This document shows, one piece after another, positions 16,782-26,248 of a DNA stretch of 64,000 nt (the first letter of the stretch is position 1; each line of letters begins with the position of its first letter). The position numbers and the translations under genes were made by a program. The DNA comes from Mycobacterium sp. GA-1841 (lineage in GTDB: Bacteria > Actinomycetota > Actinomycetes > Mycobacteriales > Mycobacteriaceae). The notes under the pieces were generated by a model. It saw nothing but the letters and a program-made list of their open reading frames with translations. It did not search any database and had not been told where the DNA came from. The DNA lies in assembly GCF_001954135.1 (NCBI RefSeq), contig NZ_MBEQ01000017.1, positions 124,001-188,000 of the forward strand, written 5' to 3'.

Positions 16782-18326
16782 GCGTGGCGACCAGGTCGGC
16801 AGCGCTGCGTCGATCAGGTGCGGCCCCGGCTCTGCCAGCGCCGCGCGGAACTGCTCGGCGAGCTCCTCAGCAGTGGCGGCTCTCGTGGCCGGCACACCGA
16901 ATCCCTCCGCGACAGACGCGAAGTCGATGCCAGGACGGCTGAGGTCCAACAGTGAACGGGACCGCTCACCGTCGGCCCGGGTGCCAACTCGAAGCAACTC
17001 CAACTGCAGGATCGCGTAAGCGTGGTTGTTGAGGAGCACCACCGTGACGTCAAGCTGTTCACGGGCCATGGTCCACAACGCCGAGATGGTATACGCCGCA
17101 CTGCCGTCGGCCTGCAGGGCGATCACCGGCCGGTCCGGGGCGGCAATGGCGGCACCGACGGCGACCGGCAGTCCCTGTCCGATCGCGCCGCCGGTCAGGG
17201 TGAGGACGTCGTGGCGCGGGGACGACGCAGTCGCAGCGGGCAGGGCCACTCCGCTGGTGTTGGCCTCGTCCGAGATGATGGCGTTCTCGGGCAGCAGGGC
17301 GGCGATCACCTGAGCCAGATTCTGCGGGTTGAGCGGGCCGGTCGGCATCACGGCCGGCTCGGCTGGCACAGCTGGGGGCAATTCCCCACCCAATTCGTCT
17401 GCCAGATCGGTCAATTCGTCGGGGTCCAGGGTGCGTACCTCCGCACCATCGGGCACGAGCACGCTCGGCTTGCCGGGGTAGGCGAAGAAGGTCACCGGCG
17501 ATCTGGCCCCGACGAGGACCAGATGTGTTGCGCCCGCGAGCTGTTGAGTGGCCTGCTCGGCCAGATAACCGAGCCGCTCGATCGCCGGCACACCGCGGCC
17601 GCGGGTCAACCGGGCCGGAAAGGTCTCGACCAGGACACGCGCCCCGGTAGCCGTGCGGATCCGGTCCGCGGCCTGCAGGGCCTCGGCATCGGTGGCCCCG
17701 CCACCGAGAAGCACCACCGCGCTCTGCCCGTGCGCACGTAGCAGCTTCGCCGCGGTGGCGACGTCCGCGTCACCCGCCCTCGGGCGCTTCTCGGCGGAAA
17801 CCGTGTCAGACAACGAGTTCTGCGGCGCACTACCCCAGGAGTAGTCGGCCGGAAGGATGACCGTGGCAATCCCGGGCCGCCCGGTCGCGCTGCGGATGGC
17901 GTCGTGGACGATGGCGTCGAGGTCGGCAGCTGTGGCCGGCCGGTGCACCGAGCTGTGCGTCCAGTTTCCCAACGCGTCGATGTCGGATTCCAGAGGCGCA
18001 TCGAGAGCCTGGTGGTAGGTGGCGTGATCGCCGACCACATTGACCACCGGACTGAAGGCTCGACGGGCGTTGTGCAGGTTGGCCAGGCCGTTGGCCATTC
18101 CGGGCCCGAGATGCAGCAGAGTGGCCGCCGGGCGTCCGGCGATGCGGGCGTAGCCGTCGGCGGCACCGGTCGCGACGCCTTCGAACAGGCACAGCACGGG
18201 GCGCATCGCCGGGGCGGCATCCAGGGCCGCGACGAAGTGCATCTCGGAGGTACCCGGGTTGGCGAAGCACACGTCGACGCCGTCGGCGAGCAGGCGGTTC
18301 ACCACCACTTCGGCGCCGGTGCTCAT
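16779..18326 (-). CDS. ilvX: Thiamine diphosphate-dependent enzyme, acetolactate synthase-like IlvX
   Basis: This 515-residue protein has the three domains of the ThDP decarboxylase/acetolactate synthase family. The N-terminal Pyr domain contains the activating glutamate in FEGVATGAADGYAR (about residues 48-61). The C-terminal PP domain has an ADGSAAY...NNHAYAI cofactor motif in place of the usual GDG. Length equals what I recall for M. tuberculosis IlvX (Rv3509c). The true role is unclear. It may be a 2-keto acid decarboxylase (benzoylformate decarboxylase type) rather than a branched-chain amino acid enzyme, because no small regulatory subunit gene is nearby. It is divergent from an SDR gene across a palindromic operator. 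Confidence 0.8.
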   Translation of the reverse strand: MSTGAEVVVNRLLADGVDVCFANPGTSEMHFVAALDAAPAMRPVLCLFEGVATGAADGYARIAGRPAATLLHLGPGMANGLANLHNARRAFSPVVNVVGDHATYHQALDAPLESDIDALGNWTHSSVHRPATAADLDAIVHDAIRSATGRPGIATVILPADYSWGSAPQNSLSDTVSAEKRPRAGDADVATAAKLLRAHGQSAVVLLGGGATDAEALQAADRIRTATGARVLVETFPARLTRGRGVPAIERLGYLAEQATQQLAGATHLVLVGARSPVTFFAYPGKPSVLVPDGAEVRTLDPDELTDLADELGGELPPAVPAEPAVMPTGPLNPQNLAQVIAALLPENAIISDEANTSGVALPAATASSPRHDVLTLTGGAIGQGLPVAVGAAIAAPDRPVIALQADGSAAYTISALWTMAREQLDVTVVLLNNHAYAILQLELLRVGTRADGERSRSLLDLSRPGIDFASVAEGFGVPATRAATAEELAEQFRAALAEPGPHLIDAALPTWSPR

Positions 18327-18420
18327 GAGACGCCCTCGGCGCCGACTCCACGTTTCTCGCAGGCGGTATGCACCTGTCCATCTTGATCGGCGGCCGCCCG
18401 GGAGGCCAGCCGCTGATACT

Positions 18421-18437
18421 TGACTGATTATCAGTCA
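18421..18437. promoter_or_regulatory. 17-bp palindromic operator, probably for the adjacent TetR
   Basis: TGACTGAT-T-ATCAGTCA is a perfect palindrome apart from the central base. It lies in the 151-bp space between ilvX and the divergent SDR-TetR operon. The size and symmetry fit a TetR-family operator, and a TetR gene (19302-19943) is the second gene of the operon it fronts. Autoregulation and control of ilvX are therefore likely. Confidence 0.65.
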
Positions 18438-18477
18438 TTCTGTCACGGTATGTGTGCAACCGACGAGCGGAGCCAGC

Positions 18478-19305
18478 ATGCGACACCGCGGGACAGACTT
18501 GACCGGCAAGAAGGCCGTCATCACGGGGGCGTCGAGCGGGATCGGACGTGAACTGGCCCTGGCGCTGGCGGCCCGCGGTGTCATGCTGGCCTTGGCCGCC
18601 CGACGCGAGGATTTGCTCGACGACCTCGCCGACGAGGTCAGCCGCGCCGGAGCGCCGCGTCCCGCCGTGCTGCCCGTGGACCTCGCCGTGTCCGGCGCGG
18701 CGGCCGATCTCGGCCACCGCGCCCTCGAAGCGCTGGGGGCGGTGGACATCGTGGTCAACAACGCCGGCACCAACCTCACCGGGGCCCAATCGCTGGTCGC
18801 CGACTCGGCCGCCGCCCGCGCGGTGTTCGAGGTGAATCTCTGGGCTCCGCTGGCCCTCACCTCGGCGCTGCTGCCCGCCATGCGCACCGCGAACGCCGGG
18901 GTGATCGTCAACATCACCTCCACCGTGCAGGCCGTGCCGCTGCCCTTGCTCGGCTATTACGCCGCCTCCAAAGCCGCACTGGCCCAGGCCACCAAGTCGC
19001 TGAGACTGGAACTCGCCGGGACCGGCGTCCGGGTGATAGAGGTGGTGCCCGGTTCGACCGACACCGCGTTGCGCGATGTCGACGAGCTGCCATGGAAGGG
19101 CGCACCGCCGCCGACCTTCCCTCCGGCGGCGCCGTCGTCCACGGCGGCCGCGATCGTCCGGGCCTTGCAACGCGGCTCGGATCGCGTGGTCCATCCCCGG
19201 TATTCCCTACTACCGCTGGAAGTTCCGGCACTGGGCCGCCTCGTCGCCGCGCTCGGTGCCCGACGCATCGACACCGGCGCGGCAACGGCGCAACCTCGGC
19301 CATGA
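18478..19305 (+). CDS. Short-chain dehydrogenase/reductase
   Basis: A classical SDR of 275 residues with the NAD(P)-binding TGASSGIG motif at about residues 14-21, NNAG near 89-92, and the catalytic YxxxK as YYAASKAALAQ at about 159-169. It would oxidise or reduce an alcohol or ketone, possibly on a lipid. ATG 18478 has a GGAG ribosome site (18469-18472). An upstream GTG at 18454 lacks one. Its stop overlaps the TetR start (ATGA), so the two form an operon and the TetR ligand may be the SDR substrate or product. Confidence 0.88.
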   Translation: MRHRGTDLTGKKAVITGASSGIGRELALALAARGVMLALAARREDLLDDLADEVSRAGAPRPAVLPVDLAVSGAAADLGHRALEALGAVDIVVNNAGTNLTGAQSLVADSAAARAVFEVNLWAPLALTSALLPAMRTANAGVIVNITSTVQAVPLPLLGYYAASKAALAQATKSLRLELAGTGVRVIEVVPGSTDTALRDVDELPWKGAPPPTFPPAAPSSTAAAIVRALQRGSDRVVHPRYSLLPLEVPALGRLVAALGARRIDTGAATAQPRP

Positions 19306-19943
19306 GCATCGCCGCCAAAGCCGACCGGCGTCAGCTCATCATCGACGCGGCCCGAAAGCTGTTCGCGACACGGCCGTACGACCAGGTGACCACCGCGCAG
19401 GTGGCCAAGAATGCGGGGGTCGCCTACGGATTGATCGCCCACCACTTCGCCAACAAGCGCGGCCTGTACCTCGCGGTGATGAACGAGATCTCCGAAGAGA
19501 TCGCCGCCGCGCAGACCGTGTCGGCACCCGCGGGTGCCGGCTTGGCCGATCAGTTGCGTCACGCCCTGCGCAGCCACATCGCCCACATCGACTCGTATGC
19601 CGACAGTTTTGTCGCACTCTTGCGCGGCGCACTCGGCGCCGATCCCGAACATCAGTCGGCCGTCGAGCGTCTGCGGTGGATCGGAGCCCAACGCATCCTG
19701 TTGGCCCTGGGCATCGTCGAGCCGATCGCGCCCACCTTGCGTACCGCGATGCATGGTTGGATCGGGTTCCTCGACGAGATGATGATCGACCGGATCACCC
19801 ATCGCGATGTGGACATCGACGTGTTGATCGAGCTTGCCGCCACCACGCTCGCCACCACCCTGCGCACGGCAGCCGCTCTGGACACCTCGATCACCTACAC
19901 CCAAGAGGCAGTCGGCGCGCTGGCGACCATCGCGGCCGGCTGA
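19302..19943 (+). CDS. TetR family transcriptional regulator
   Basis: The 213-residue regulator has an N-terminal TetR domain (RRQLIIDAARKLFATRPYDQ onward) with the recognition region VAKNAGVAYGLIAHHFANK at about residues 36-54, and an all-helical ligand domain. The start overlaps the SDR stop by 4 bp. The 17-bp palindrome upstream of the SDR gene is the obvious operator. The protein probably represses the SDR-TetR operon and perhaps ilvX. The inducer is unknown. Confidence 0.88.
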   Translation: MSIAAKADRRQLIIDAARKLFATRPYDQVTTAQVAKNAGVAYGLIAHHFANKRGLYLAVMNEISEEIAAAQTVSAPAGAGLADQLRHALRSHIAHIDSYADSFVALLRGALGADPEHQSAVERLRWIGAQRILLALGIVEPIAPTLRTAMHGWIGFLDEMMIDRITHRDVDIDVLIELAATTLATTLRTAAALDTSITYTQEAVGALATIAAG

Positions 19944-20032
19944 ACCTCACCCATTGCCCCACGCAAGCGCGGTGGCGTACTACCATGCGATAACTTGCAT
20001 TACCGACAATTCAAGATCACAAGGGAACCAAG

Positions 20033-20230
20033 ATGTTTCGAGCACTTCTCGTCGCCGCCGCCCTGACCGCCGGAGCCATCGGGGTCGCTCCCGCGGCGCA
20101 GGCCGACCCGCCCTACCGGTACTGCAAGGACGCCTACGCCGACGGCAAGGCCAACATGACCACCGACGACCCAGGCTATGCCGAGCACCTCGACCGCGAC
20201 GGCGACGGGATCGCGTGTGAGAAGAACTGA
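20033..20230 (+). CDS. Secreted Excalibur calcium-binding domain protein
   Basis: This 65-residue protein consists of a signal peptide (cleavage after AAQA, about residue 23) and an Excalibur motif. The calcium-binding loop DRDGDGIACE is at residues 54-63, and an earlier cysteine in YRYCKDA probably pairs with C62. Excalibur modules are extracellular and often occur with SNase-type nucleases. The gene is followed after 9 bp by a thermonuclease-family gene, so the pair looks like a two-gene form of that combination. The start has an AAGGGA ribosome site. Confidence 0.87.
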   Translation: MFRALLVAAALTAGAIGVAPAAQADPPYRYCKDAYADGKANMTTDDPGYAEHLDRDGDGIACEKN

Positions 20231-20239
20231 CAACGGCCG

Positions 20240-20788
20240 GTGATTTCGACAGCGGGCGCGACCACTGCGAGGGCCGTCCTCACGGTGGTCGCGCTGCTCC
20301 TCGCCGCGTTCCTGCACCCGCCGGCGGCTGCGGCTGAGCCGATCCCGACGACAGCGGACGTACTGCGGGTGGTCGACGGCGACACCATCGACATCCGCGA
20401 CGACGTGCGAGGGCGCCTGCGGGTGCGCATCCTGGGCATCGACACACCCGAGACCAAGAAGCCCGGTTACACCGTGGGCTGCTGGGGGCCGGAGGCAACG
20501 GAGTTCGCCCGGTCGAACCTGGTCGGGCAACGAGTTGCGCTGCAACCGGACCCGACACAGGACCGGACCGACCGTTACGGACGCACGCTGGCCTACCTGG
20601 TACGTGCCGACGGTTGGGATTACTCGGTGGAGGCGGCCCGGGCCGGCATGGCTCACGCGTACATCTACGACGGGCACCCGGTGACCCGCTATGGCGCGAT
20701 TGCGGCTGCCGAACATGAAGCGCAGCAAGCACTTCGCGGGCTGTGGGGCCCGCCGTGTCACGGCAACACAGAGTCGGTACGGCGCTGA
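20240..20788 (+). CDS. Secreted thermonuclease family (SNase-like) protein
   Basis: The 182-residue product has a signal peptide ending around AAAAA (residue 32) and a staphylococcal-nuclease-like domain. Typical features are RVVDGDTI (about residues 43-50), RVRILGIDTPETK with the catalytic arginine and acidic residues (about 60-72), and DRYGRTLAYL with the second arginine (about 111-120). It should be a calcium-dependent extracellular nuclease degrading DNA or RNA. The start is GTG 20240. It is almost certainly co-transcribed with the Excalibur gene, whose product could assist calcium binding or attachment. Confidence 0.87.
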   Translation: MISTAGATTARAVLTVVALLLAAFLHPPAAAAEPIPTTADVLRVVDGDTIDIRDDVRGRLRVRILGIDTPETKKPGYTVGCWGPEATEFARSNLVGQRVALQPDPTQDRTDRYGRTLAYLVRADGWDYSVEAARAGMAHAYIYDGHPVTRYGAIAAAEHEAQQALRGLWGPPCHGNTESVRR

Positions 20789-20804
20789 GGAGCGCGCGAG
20801 AGCC

Positions 20805-22601
20805 TCAGCCCCCGGTATGACCGCCGCCGGGGGCCGGCACCCACGGCAGGCCGGGGATCGTCGGGTACGGCGCGGTCGGGCTCCACGGCGTGTGCGTGGT
20901 GGTCGGCGGCTGGGTGGTGGTCGCCGGTGGCTGCGTGGTCGTCGGTGGCGCTTCGGTGGTCGAAGTCGGTGTGGGAGTGGGCGTCTCGACCGGCGGCGGG
21001 TTTTCCGCCACGGGCGGCGGTTCCGGGGCCGGCTCCTGAACGGTTTGCGTCACCGTCTGCGGGGCCGGCGCTTGCTCGGTCACGGTCTGCGGGACCGGAA
21101 CCTCCTGCGGCGCGGGTTCGTCGACCGGCGCGGCCGGGACAGGTTCATCGTCTGCGGCCGGCGTCGTCGACGTGACCGCCTTGGTGGTGTTCGCCGGCGC
21201 AGCGGGCTCGTCGCTGCCGGCGAGAGTCACCAACGCCGCCACCACGGCAACCAGCACCGCGGCGGCACCGCCACCCACCATCACCGGCGGTCGGCGATAC
21301 CAGGGTCGTGCCGCGATCTCGTCATGGTCGGTGAGCTCGCGCTCGTCGAACTCGAGCAGAGGCCGCGCCGTGGTGCGGCCGGCGGCCGGTTCGAATCCGG
21401 TGTCGAGGTCGGCTCCGTAGTCCTCGACCGGGGCGACATCGGGCACGTCGTCGGCATCCGACCAGGCCAGGGCTTGCGGCGCGGCGGGCGGCTCGGGAGC
21501 CACCAGCGCGGCAGCCATGGTCTCGGGTGCACCCGCCGAGGCGGGTGCCAGCGCGGTCATGCCGTCCTCGGCGATCCCGCGCACGGCGATCAGGCCACCG
21601 CCGATGGCCGCGGTGAGTTCCGGTTGCGCCGCGGTGATCACCGGGAGGCGGAGGTGTTCGGACAACGCCGTGGTGATCGCCGGGATCCGGGCGCCGCCAC
21701 CGGTTGTGGCCACCGCCACGAGATCGCCGGGACGCAGCCCGTTGCGCTGCACCGCGTCATGGAGCACCGACAGGAACTCGCGCAGCGGTTCGGCAAGCAC
21801 CTCGTCGAGCTCCTGGCGATTCAGCCGTACCTCGCTGCGGTGCCCGGGCAGTTCGGCGACGAGGGCCGTGACCGAGTCCGTCGACAGGCGTTCTTTGGCC
21901 CGCCGGCACTCACCGCGCAGCCGGCCCAGTGAGCCGATCGCCGACGTGCTCGCCAGGTCGATCGTCCCGGCCGCGGAGAGGTCGTCGACCACGTGGGTGA
22001 GCAGGCCCTGGTCGATCAGGTCACCGGACAGGTCGCTGTGCCGGAGGGTGGGCGCGATCGGCTGGAATCCGTTGCCGGCGTCGGCCAGCGTGATGCTCGT
22101 GCCGCTGCCGCCGACGTCGCACAGTGCGATCACCCCGCGCGTGGGGACACCCGGGTCGTCCTGCAGAGCGACCAGCGCCGCCGACGCATCGGGGGTCAGT
22201 ATCGGATCACCGAAGTCCGCGATCGTGGCCAGCGCGGACCGCAGGGCCGCGACCTGGTTGGGCCGCCAGTGCGCGGGATGTGTGACGACGATGGGGTCCA
22301 CGGGCGGACGGCCCCCGGTCAGGGTGTGCAACAGCGCCCCGAGCGCGTCGGCGACCAGGTCTTCGCCCCGGTGCGTCGAGCCGTCGGAGGCCAGTATCCC
22401 GACCGGGTCGCCCACCCGGTCGACGAAGTCGGTGAGGATCAGCCCGCGCTCGTTCAGGTTCGGGTTTTCGCTGGGTACGCCCACTTCGGGCGCCCGGTGG
22501 CCGAAGAGCGTCAGCACCGGCGATCGCGTCACCGCAGCCCGGCCCACCAACACCGCCCGCAGGTTGGTCGATCCGACCGACAACCCGATCCCGTCCGCCA
22601 T
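20805..22601 (-). CDS. Hsp70-like ATPase-fold membrane protein with Pro/Thr-rich tail
   Basis: This 598-residue protein starts with an Hsp70/actin-like nucleotide-binding fold: phosphate loop region GIGLSVGSTN near the N-terminus, CDVGGSGTSITL around residue 175, and VATTGGGARIP around 305. No peptide-binding Hsp70 domain follows. Instead there is an acidic linker, one membrane segment (PPVMVGGGAAAVLVAVVAAL) near residue 440, and a long Pro/Thr-rich tail outside the cell. The architecture matches Rv2264c. The role is unknown. It may act as an ATP-driven envelope or cell-wall sensor. ATG 22601 has a GAGG ribosome site, while an upstream ATG has none. Confidence 0.78.
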   Translation of the reverse strand: MADGIGLSVGSTNLRAVLVGRAAVTRSPVLTLFGHRAPEVGVPSENPNLNERGLILTDFVDRVGDPVGILASDGSTHRGEDLVADALGALLHTLTGGRPPVDPIVVTHPAHWRPNQVAALRSALATIADFGDPILTPDASAALVALQDDPGVPTRGVIALCDVGGSGTSITLADAGNGFQPIAPTLRHSDLSGDLIDQGLLTHVVDDLSAAGTIDLASTSAIGSLGRLRGECRRAKERLSTDSVTALVAELPGHRSEVRLNRQELDEVLAEPLREFLSVLHDAVQRNGLRPGDLVAVATTGGGARIPAITTALSEHLRLPVITAAQPELTAAIGGGLIAVRGIAEDGMTALAPASAGAPETMAAALVAPEPPAAPQALAWSDADDVPDVAPVEDYGADLDTGFEPAAGRTTARPLLEFDERELTDHDEIAARPWYRRPPVMVGGGAAAVLVAVVAALVTLAGSDEPAAPANTTKAVTSTTPAADDEPVPAAPVDEPAPQEVPVPQTVTEQAPAPQTVTQTVQEPAPEPPPVAENPPPVETPTPTPTSTTEAPPTTTQPPATTTQPPTTTHTPWSPTAPYPTIPGLPWVPAPGGGHTGG

Positions 22602-22664
22602 GTCACCTCGTTTCGAGAAGAACCCTATCCGGTAGTCCATCTCGATTGACGGCGCTGGCGTTAC

Positions 22665-23738
22665 CTAGCGAATGGTGCCCAGACCAGGAATCAAAGGTAG
22701 GTCCAGGGGCGTCACCCATCCTGGCGAATGATCGTTGACCGCGGGCACGGCATTGAGCGCCCGCAACCCGGTGGCCAGGCAGCCCGCGGCCGCGGCGTCG
22801 CGCCCCGAGCCGTCGGTGAACCGGAACGCGGTCTCCTGAGAAATGCTCGGGGTGCCTTCGATGTCGACGCGGTAGACGTCGTTGTCGTTCCCCGACGGCC
22901 AGTCCGGGGCCGCGTCGAGGCCGATGCGGTTGACGTGCTCGAGCTGGATGCGGGTCTCGCCACGGTAGACGCCGTTGATGGTGAACCGCACCGCGGCCAC
23001 ATTGCCGGGGGCGATGATCCCCTTGGCCGATTTGCGCTCGTCGGGCGTGATCCACTTGTCCCACGTGGTGGTGATCGCATCGAGTTCGATCCCGGCGGCG
23101 TGCGCGATCATCGGAACGGTTGCGCCCCAAGCGAAGATGAGGATGTCCGGGGTTTCCAGCAGCGCTCGGTGCTCGGGCGGCTTGCCGATGCCCATCTCGA
23201 ATTCGTAATCGCCGGTGTAGTTCGTGTAATCCAGCAGTTCCGAGGCCCGCACCCGTCGCACCTCCGAGCACAACCCCATCAACGTCATCGGGAACAGGTC
23301 GTTGGCGAATCCGGGGTCGATGCCGGTGGTGAAGCACGACGCCCCGCCCACCTCGCAGGCCTCGGTGATGGGATCGATCCAGGCCGGCGGGTTCAGATGC
23401 ATCTGCGGCCACACCCAGGGGGTCATCGCAGTGGAGCAGACGTCGATGCCGGCACGCAGGAACCGGGTGATCACGTCGATGTTGACGTCGGCATGCGCGG
23501 CCGTGGGCCCGTAGTGCACGACGGCGTCCGGCCGCAGTGCGATGAGCGCCTCGATGTCGTCGGTCGCCTCGACCCCGACCGCGGCGCCGAGCGAGCAGAT
23601 CTCCCCCACGTCGCGGCCCACCTTGTCCGGGTTGCTGACCCCGACGCCGACGAGTTCGAACTGCGGATGCTTGAGGATCTCGGCGATCACCATGCTGCCC
23701 ACAAACCCGGTGCCCCAGACCACGACGCGTTTCGTCAC
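22665..23738 (-). CDS. DapB-N-like NAD(P)H-dependent dehydrogenase
   Basis: A 357-residue protein with an N-terminal Rossmann motif WGTGFVGSM at about residues 9-17. It resembles the dihydrodipicolinate reductase-like family that includes 2,4-diaminopentanoate dehydrogenases and is common in mycobacteria. It is longer than DapB itself and lacks the lysine-pathway context, so it is not the DapB of this organism. GTG 23738 is chosen because a TATGGT -10 box lies 6 nt upstream (leaderless). The substrate is unknown. It is divergent from an SDR gene. Confidence 0.75.
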   Translation of the reverse strand: MTKRVVVWGTGFVGSMVIAEILKHPQFELVGVGVSNPDKVGRDVGEICSLGAAVGVEATDDIEALIALRPDAVVHYGPTAAHADVNIDVITRFLRAGIDVCSTAMTPWVWPQMHLNPPAWIDPITEACEVGGASCFTTGIDPGFANDLFPMTLMGLCSEVRRVRASELLDYTNYTGDYEFEMGIGKPPEHRALLETPDILIFAWGATVPMIAHAAGIELDAITTTWDKWITPDERKSAKGIIAPGNVAAVRFTINGVYRGETRIQLEHVNRIGLDAAPDWPSGNDNDVYRVDIEGTPSISQETAFRFTDGSGRDAAAAGCLATGLRALNAVPAVNDHSPGWVTPLDLPLIPGLGTIR

Positions 23739-23744
23739 GCCCCC

Positions 23745-23766
23745 ACCATAGGTGATGTGAGTCACA
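23745..23766. promoter_or_regulatory. Leaderless -10 box and 11-bp palindrome in a divergent promoter
   Basis: On the minus strand TATGGT (23750-23745) lies 6 nt before GTG 23738. Just upstream is TGTGA-G-TCACA (23756-23766), a perfect odd palindrome in the place of the -35 region. It could be an operator shared with the divergent SDR gene. The half-sites resemble CRP half-sites, but the 1-nt spacing does not. Confidence 0.45.
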
Positions 23767-23844
23767 CGGGGAATCTTCCCGGTGCGATCAGCTTTGATCC
23801 CAACATCATTCGCGTTCATCGACCACCTACGAAGGACCGACATC

Positions 23845-24591
<747 letters not shown>

Positions 24592-24594
24592 GAC

Positions 24595-25674
24595 TCACAG
24601 GTTGACGGGGTCCTGCGGCTCCGGCGTCACGGCGGTGTCCTTCAGCTTGGCCTTGAATTGCATTGCCCGGTAAGGCCATCCGCCTTTGGTGTGCCATTGC
24701 GACACCACCAGTCCGACGCCGCCGGTGATGCCGAACCGGGAGCCCGGCAGCAGGTAGCCGCCGTAGAGTTGAGCCACCTGGCCGGCCACGTGATCCTCGG
24801 CTTCCCACGACGACCCGAGAATCGGGGTCTGGATCGGTGTGGTGTGCATGTTGGCCACCGGTGCGGCCACCACCCGGTAGCCCAGCGCATAGGAGGACGC
24901 CAGAAATCCGCCCAGCACCCAGGTGCCGGGTGCGGTGCGACGGAACGTCAATTCACCCCAGCGCTCACCGACCGGCGTGATGGGCGTGGCCCGATGGCCC
25001 CAGCCCCAATGCCCGCCCGTGAAACCCCAACTCCAGTACTGGGAACGCCGGCCGATGTCCTCCGGGCGCACGCGCATCAGGATGATGCCCTTGTCGCGTT
25101 GAAAACCGGTCGCCGCCACGTATACCCAGCCGTCGCCGGGATCGAAGTCCCACGACCAGCACTGGGCGTGGCCGTCATGGAAATCGGCCGGGAACTTGGC
25201 GTGATCGCCCAGATGCATCCAGGACACCCCGCAATCGTCGGAGCGCCAGATCTCCGTCCATGCGACGGTGCCGAAGCCGCGATTGACGATCGCATGCAGA
25301 TACAGCGAGTCACCGACGCACAGCAGATCCGATGGGATCACGGTGCTGATGCCGCCGCGGCGCCATCCCGAAGCAGCGTCGTCGTGAATGTAGTGCCAGA
25401 GCTGTCGCGCGTAGGCAGGATCGGGGCCGCCCGCTGATTCGTAGACGATCTCGTGGTTGGCATCACCGGTGCCGATCAGCACCACCGGGGACCGCCAATC
25501 TCCTTGTCCGACACGGCGCCCAGAGAAGGTGTCGCCGAACACGGACACCAACTTCCCGTTGGGGGCGGTCACCGACGCGCCGAGATCGGTGCAGGTGACC
25601 CCGAACCGGTCGGTGCGGCCGGGACCGGTGATGTCGGCGACCTTGCCGTCGAGTAGCGGGACGGCACCGCTCAC
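24595..25674 (-). CDS. DUF4185 protein, probable D-arabinan hydrolase (GH183-like)
   Basis: This 359-residue protein is nearly all DUF4185 domain, with CTDLGASVTAPNGK and FGDTF near residues 30-50, the same motif pair as in the larger secreted protein at 6411-8672. The family includes endo-D-arabinanases acting on mycobacterial arabinans, as I recall. I see no signal peptide. GTG 25674 overlaps the stop of the upstream secreted-protein gene (GTGA), so translation is coupled. Either the enzyme is cytoplasmic or export uses another route. The coupling suggests a joint function with the upstream exported protein. Confidence 0.78.
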   Translation of the reverse strand: MSGAVPLLDGKVADITGPGRTDRFGVTCTDLGASVTAPNGKLVSVFGDTFSGRRVGQGDWRSPVVLIGTGDANHEIVYESAGGPDPAYARQLWHYIHDDAASGWRRGGISTVIPSDLLCVGDSLYLHAIVNRGFGTVAWTEIWRSDDCGVSWMHLGDHAKFPADFHDGHAQCWSWDFDPGDGWVYVAATGFQRDKGIILMRVRPEDIGRRSQYWSWGFTGGHWGWGHRATPITPVGERWGELTFRRTAPGTWVLGGFLASSYALGYRVVAAPVANMHTTPIQTPILGSSWEAEDHVAGQVAQLYGGYLLPGSRFGITGGVGLVVSQWHTKGGWPYRAMQFKAKLKDTAVTPEPQDPVNL

Positions 25675-26201
25675 ATGCACAAGCGCAGGCCCCAGGTTTG
25701 GCAGTTCAGCGGATAGACGTCGACCGGAAGCGGCAGTGGTCGATCGTATTTCAAGGTGAACGGGAAGGTGTGCACCGCAGGCGCCAGCCCGCAATCGGCA
25801 TTGTTGGAGACCGAGCGGGTGCCGGTCAGCGACACGTCGTCGAATTTGTACGTCTCGTTGGTCTTCGCCCACGTGCCGTCGGCGCACTGGATGCCTTCGA
25901 GCACGTCGGTCGAGAAGACCCACTGCCCGTCGGTCAGTCGCGCATCGCCGCCCTTGGTGCCGCGCGTCGTCTCGACGTGTAACCGGCAGGCCACGGCGAG
26001 CTCGAGCGGCTCACGCAGATCTCCGACCGTCGGCACACACGAGGGGTAGACCGACCACGTCTCGTGCCCCAGTCCTTCCTGCACGTAGTTGTACACCCCC
26101 TGCATCACGGGTTCGGCCTGCGCCGGTGCCGTGCCCGTGGTGAGCCCGGTGGCGAACGCGATTGTCAGGGCGGCCGTGGCGGCGATTCGCTTGAACGTCA
26201 C
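25671..26201 (-). CDS. Secreted protein of unknown function
   Basis: The 176-residue product has a clear signal peptide ending APAQA (about residue 29). The mature part has six cysteines, which could form three disulfides, and many aromatic residues. I do not recognise the family beyond its resemblance to small exported mycobacterial proteins. It is the first gene of a two-gene operon with the DUF4185 enzyme through a GTGA overlap, so it may bind cell-wall glycan or assist that enzyme. It is divergent from the ABC importer operon across a 130-bp region with an 18-bp palindrome. Confidence 0.72.
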   Translation of the reverse strand: MTFKRIAATAALTIAFATGLTTGTAPAQAEPVMQGVYNYVQEGLGHETWSVYPSCVPTVGDLREPLELAVACRLHVETTRGTKGGDARLTDGQWVFSTDVLEGIQCADGTWAKTNETYKFDDVSLTGTRSVSNNADCGLAPAVHTFPFTLKYDRPLPLPVDVYPLNCQTWGLRLCM

Positions 26202-26248
26202 AATGGGTGAGTATCGCAGTCTTCATCAGCGTCGTCACCGATATGGGT

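Noticed and set aside
23756-23766. CRP binding site (TGTGA/TCACA)
   Set aside because: Half-sites match, but CRP-type sites need about six bases between them and here there is one.
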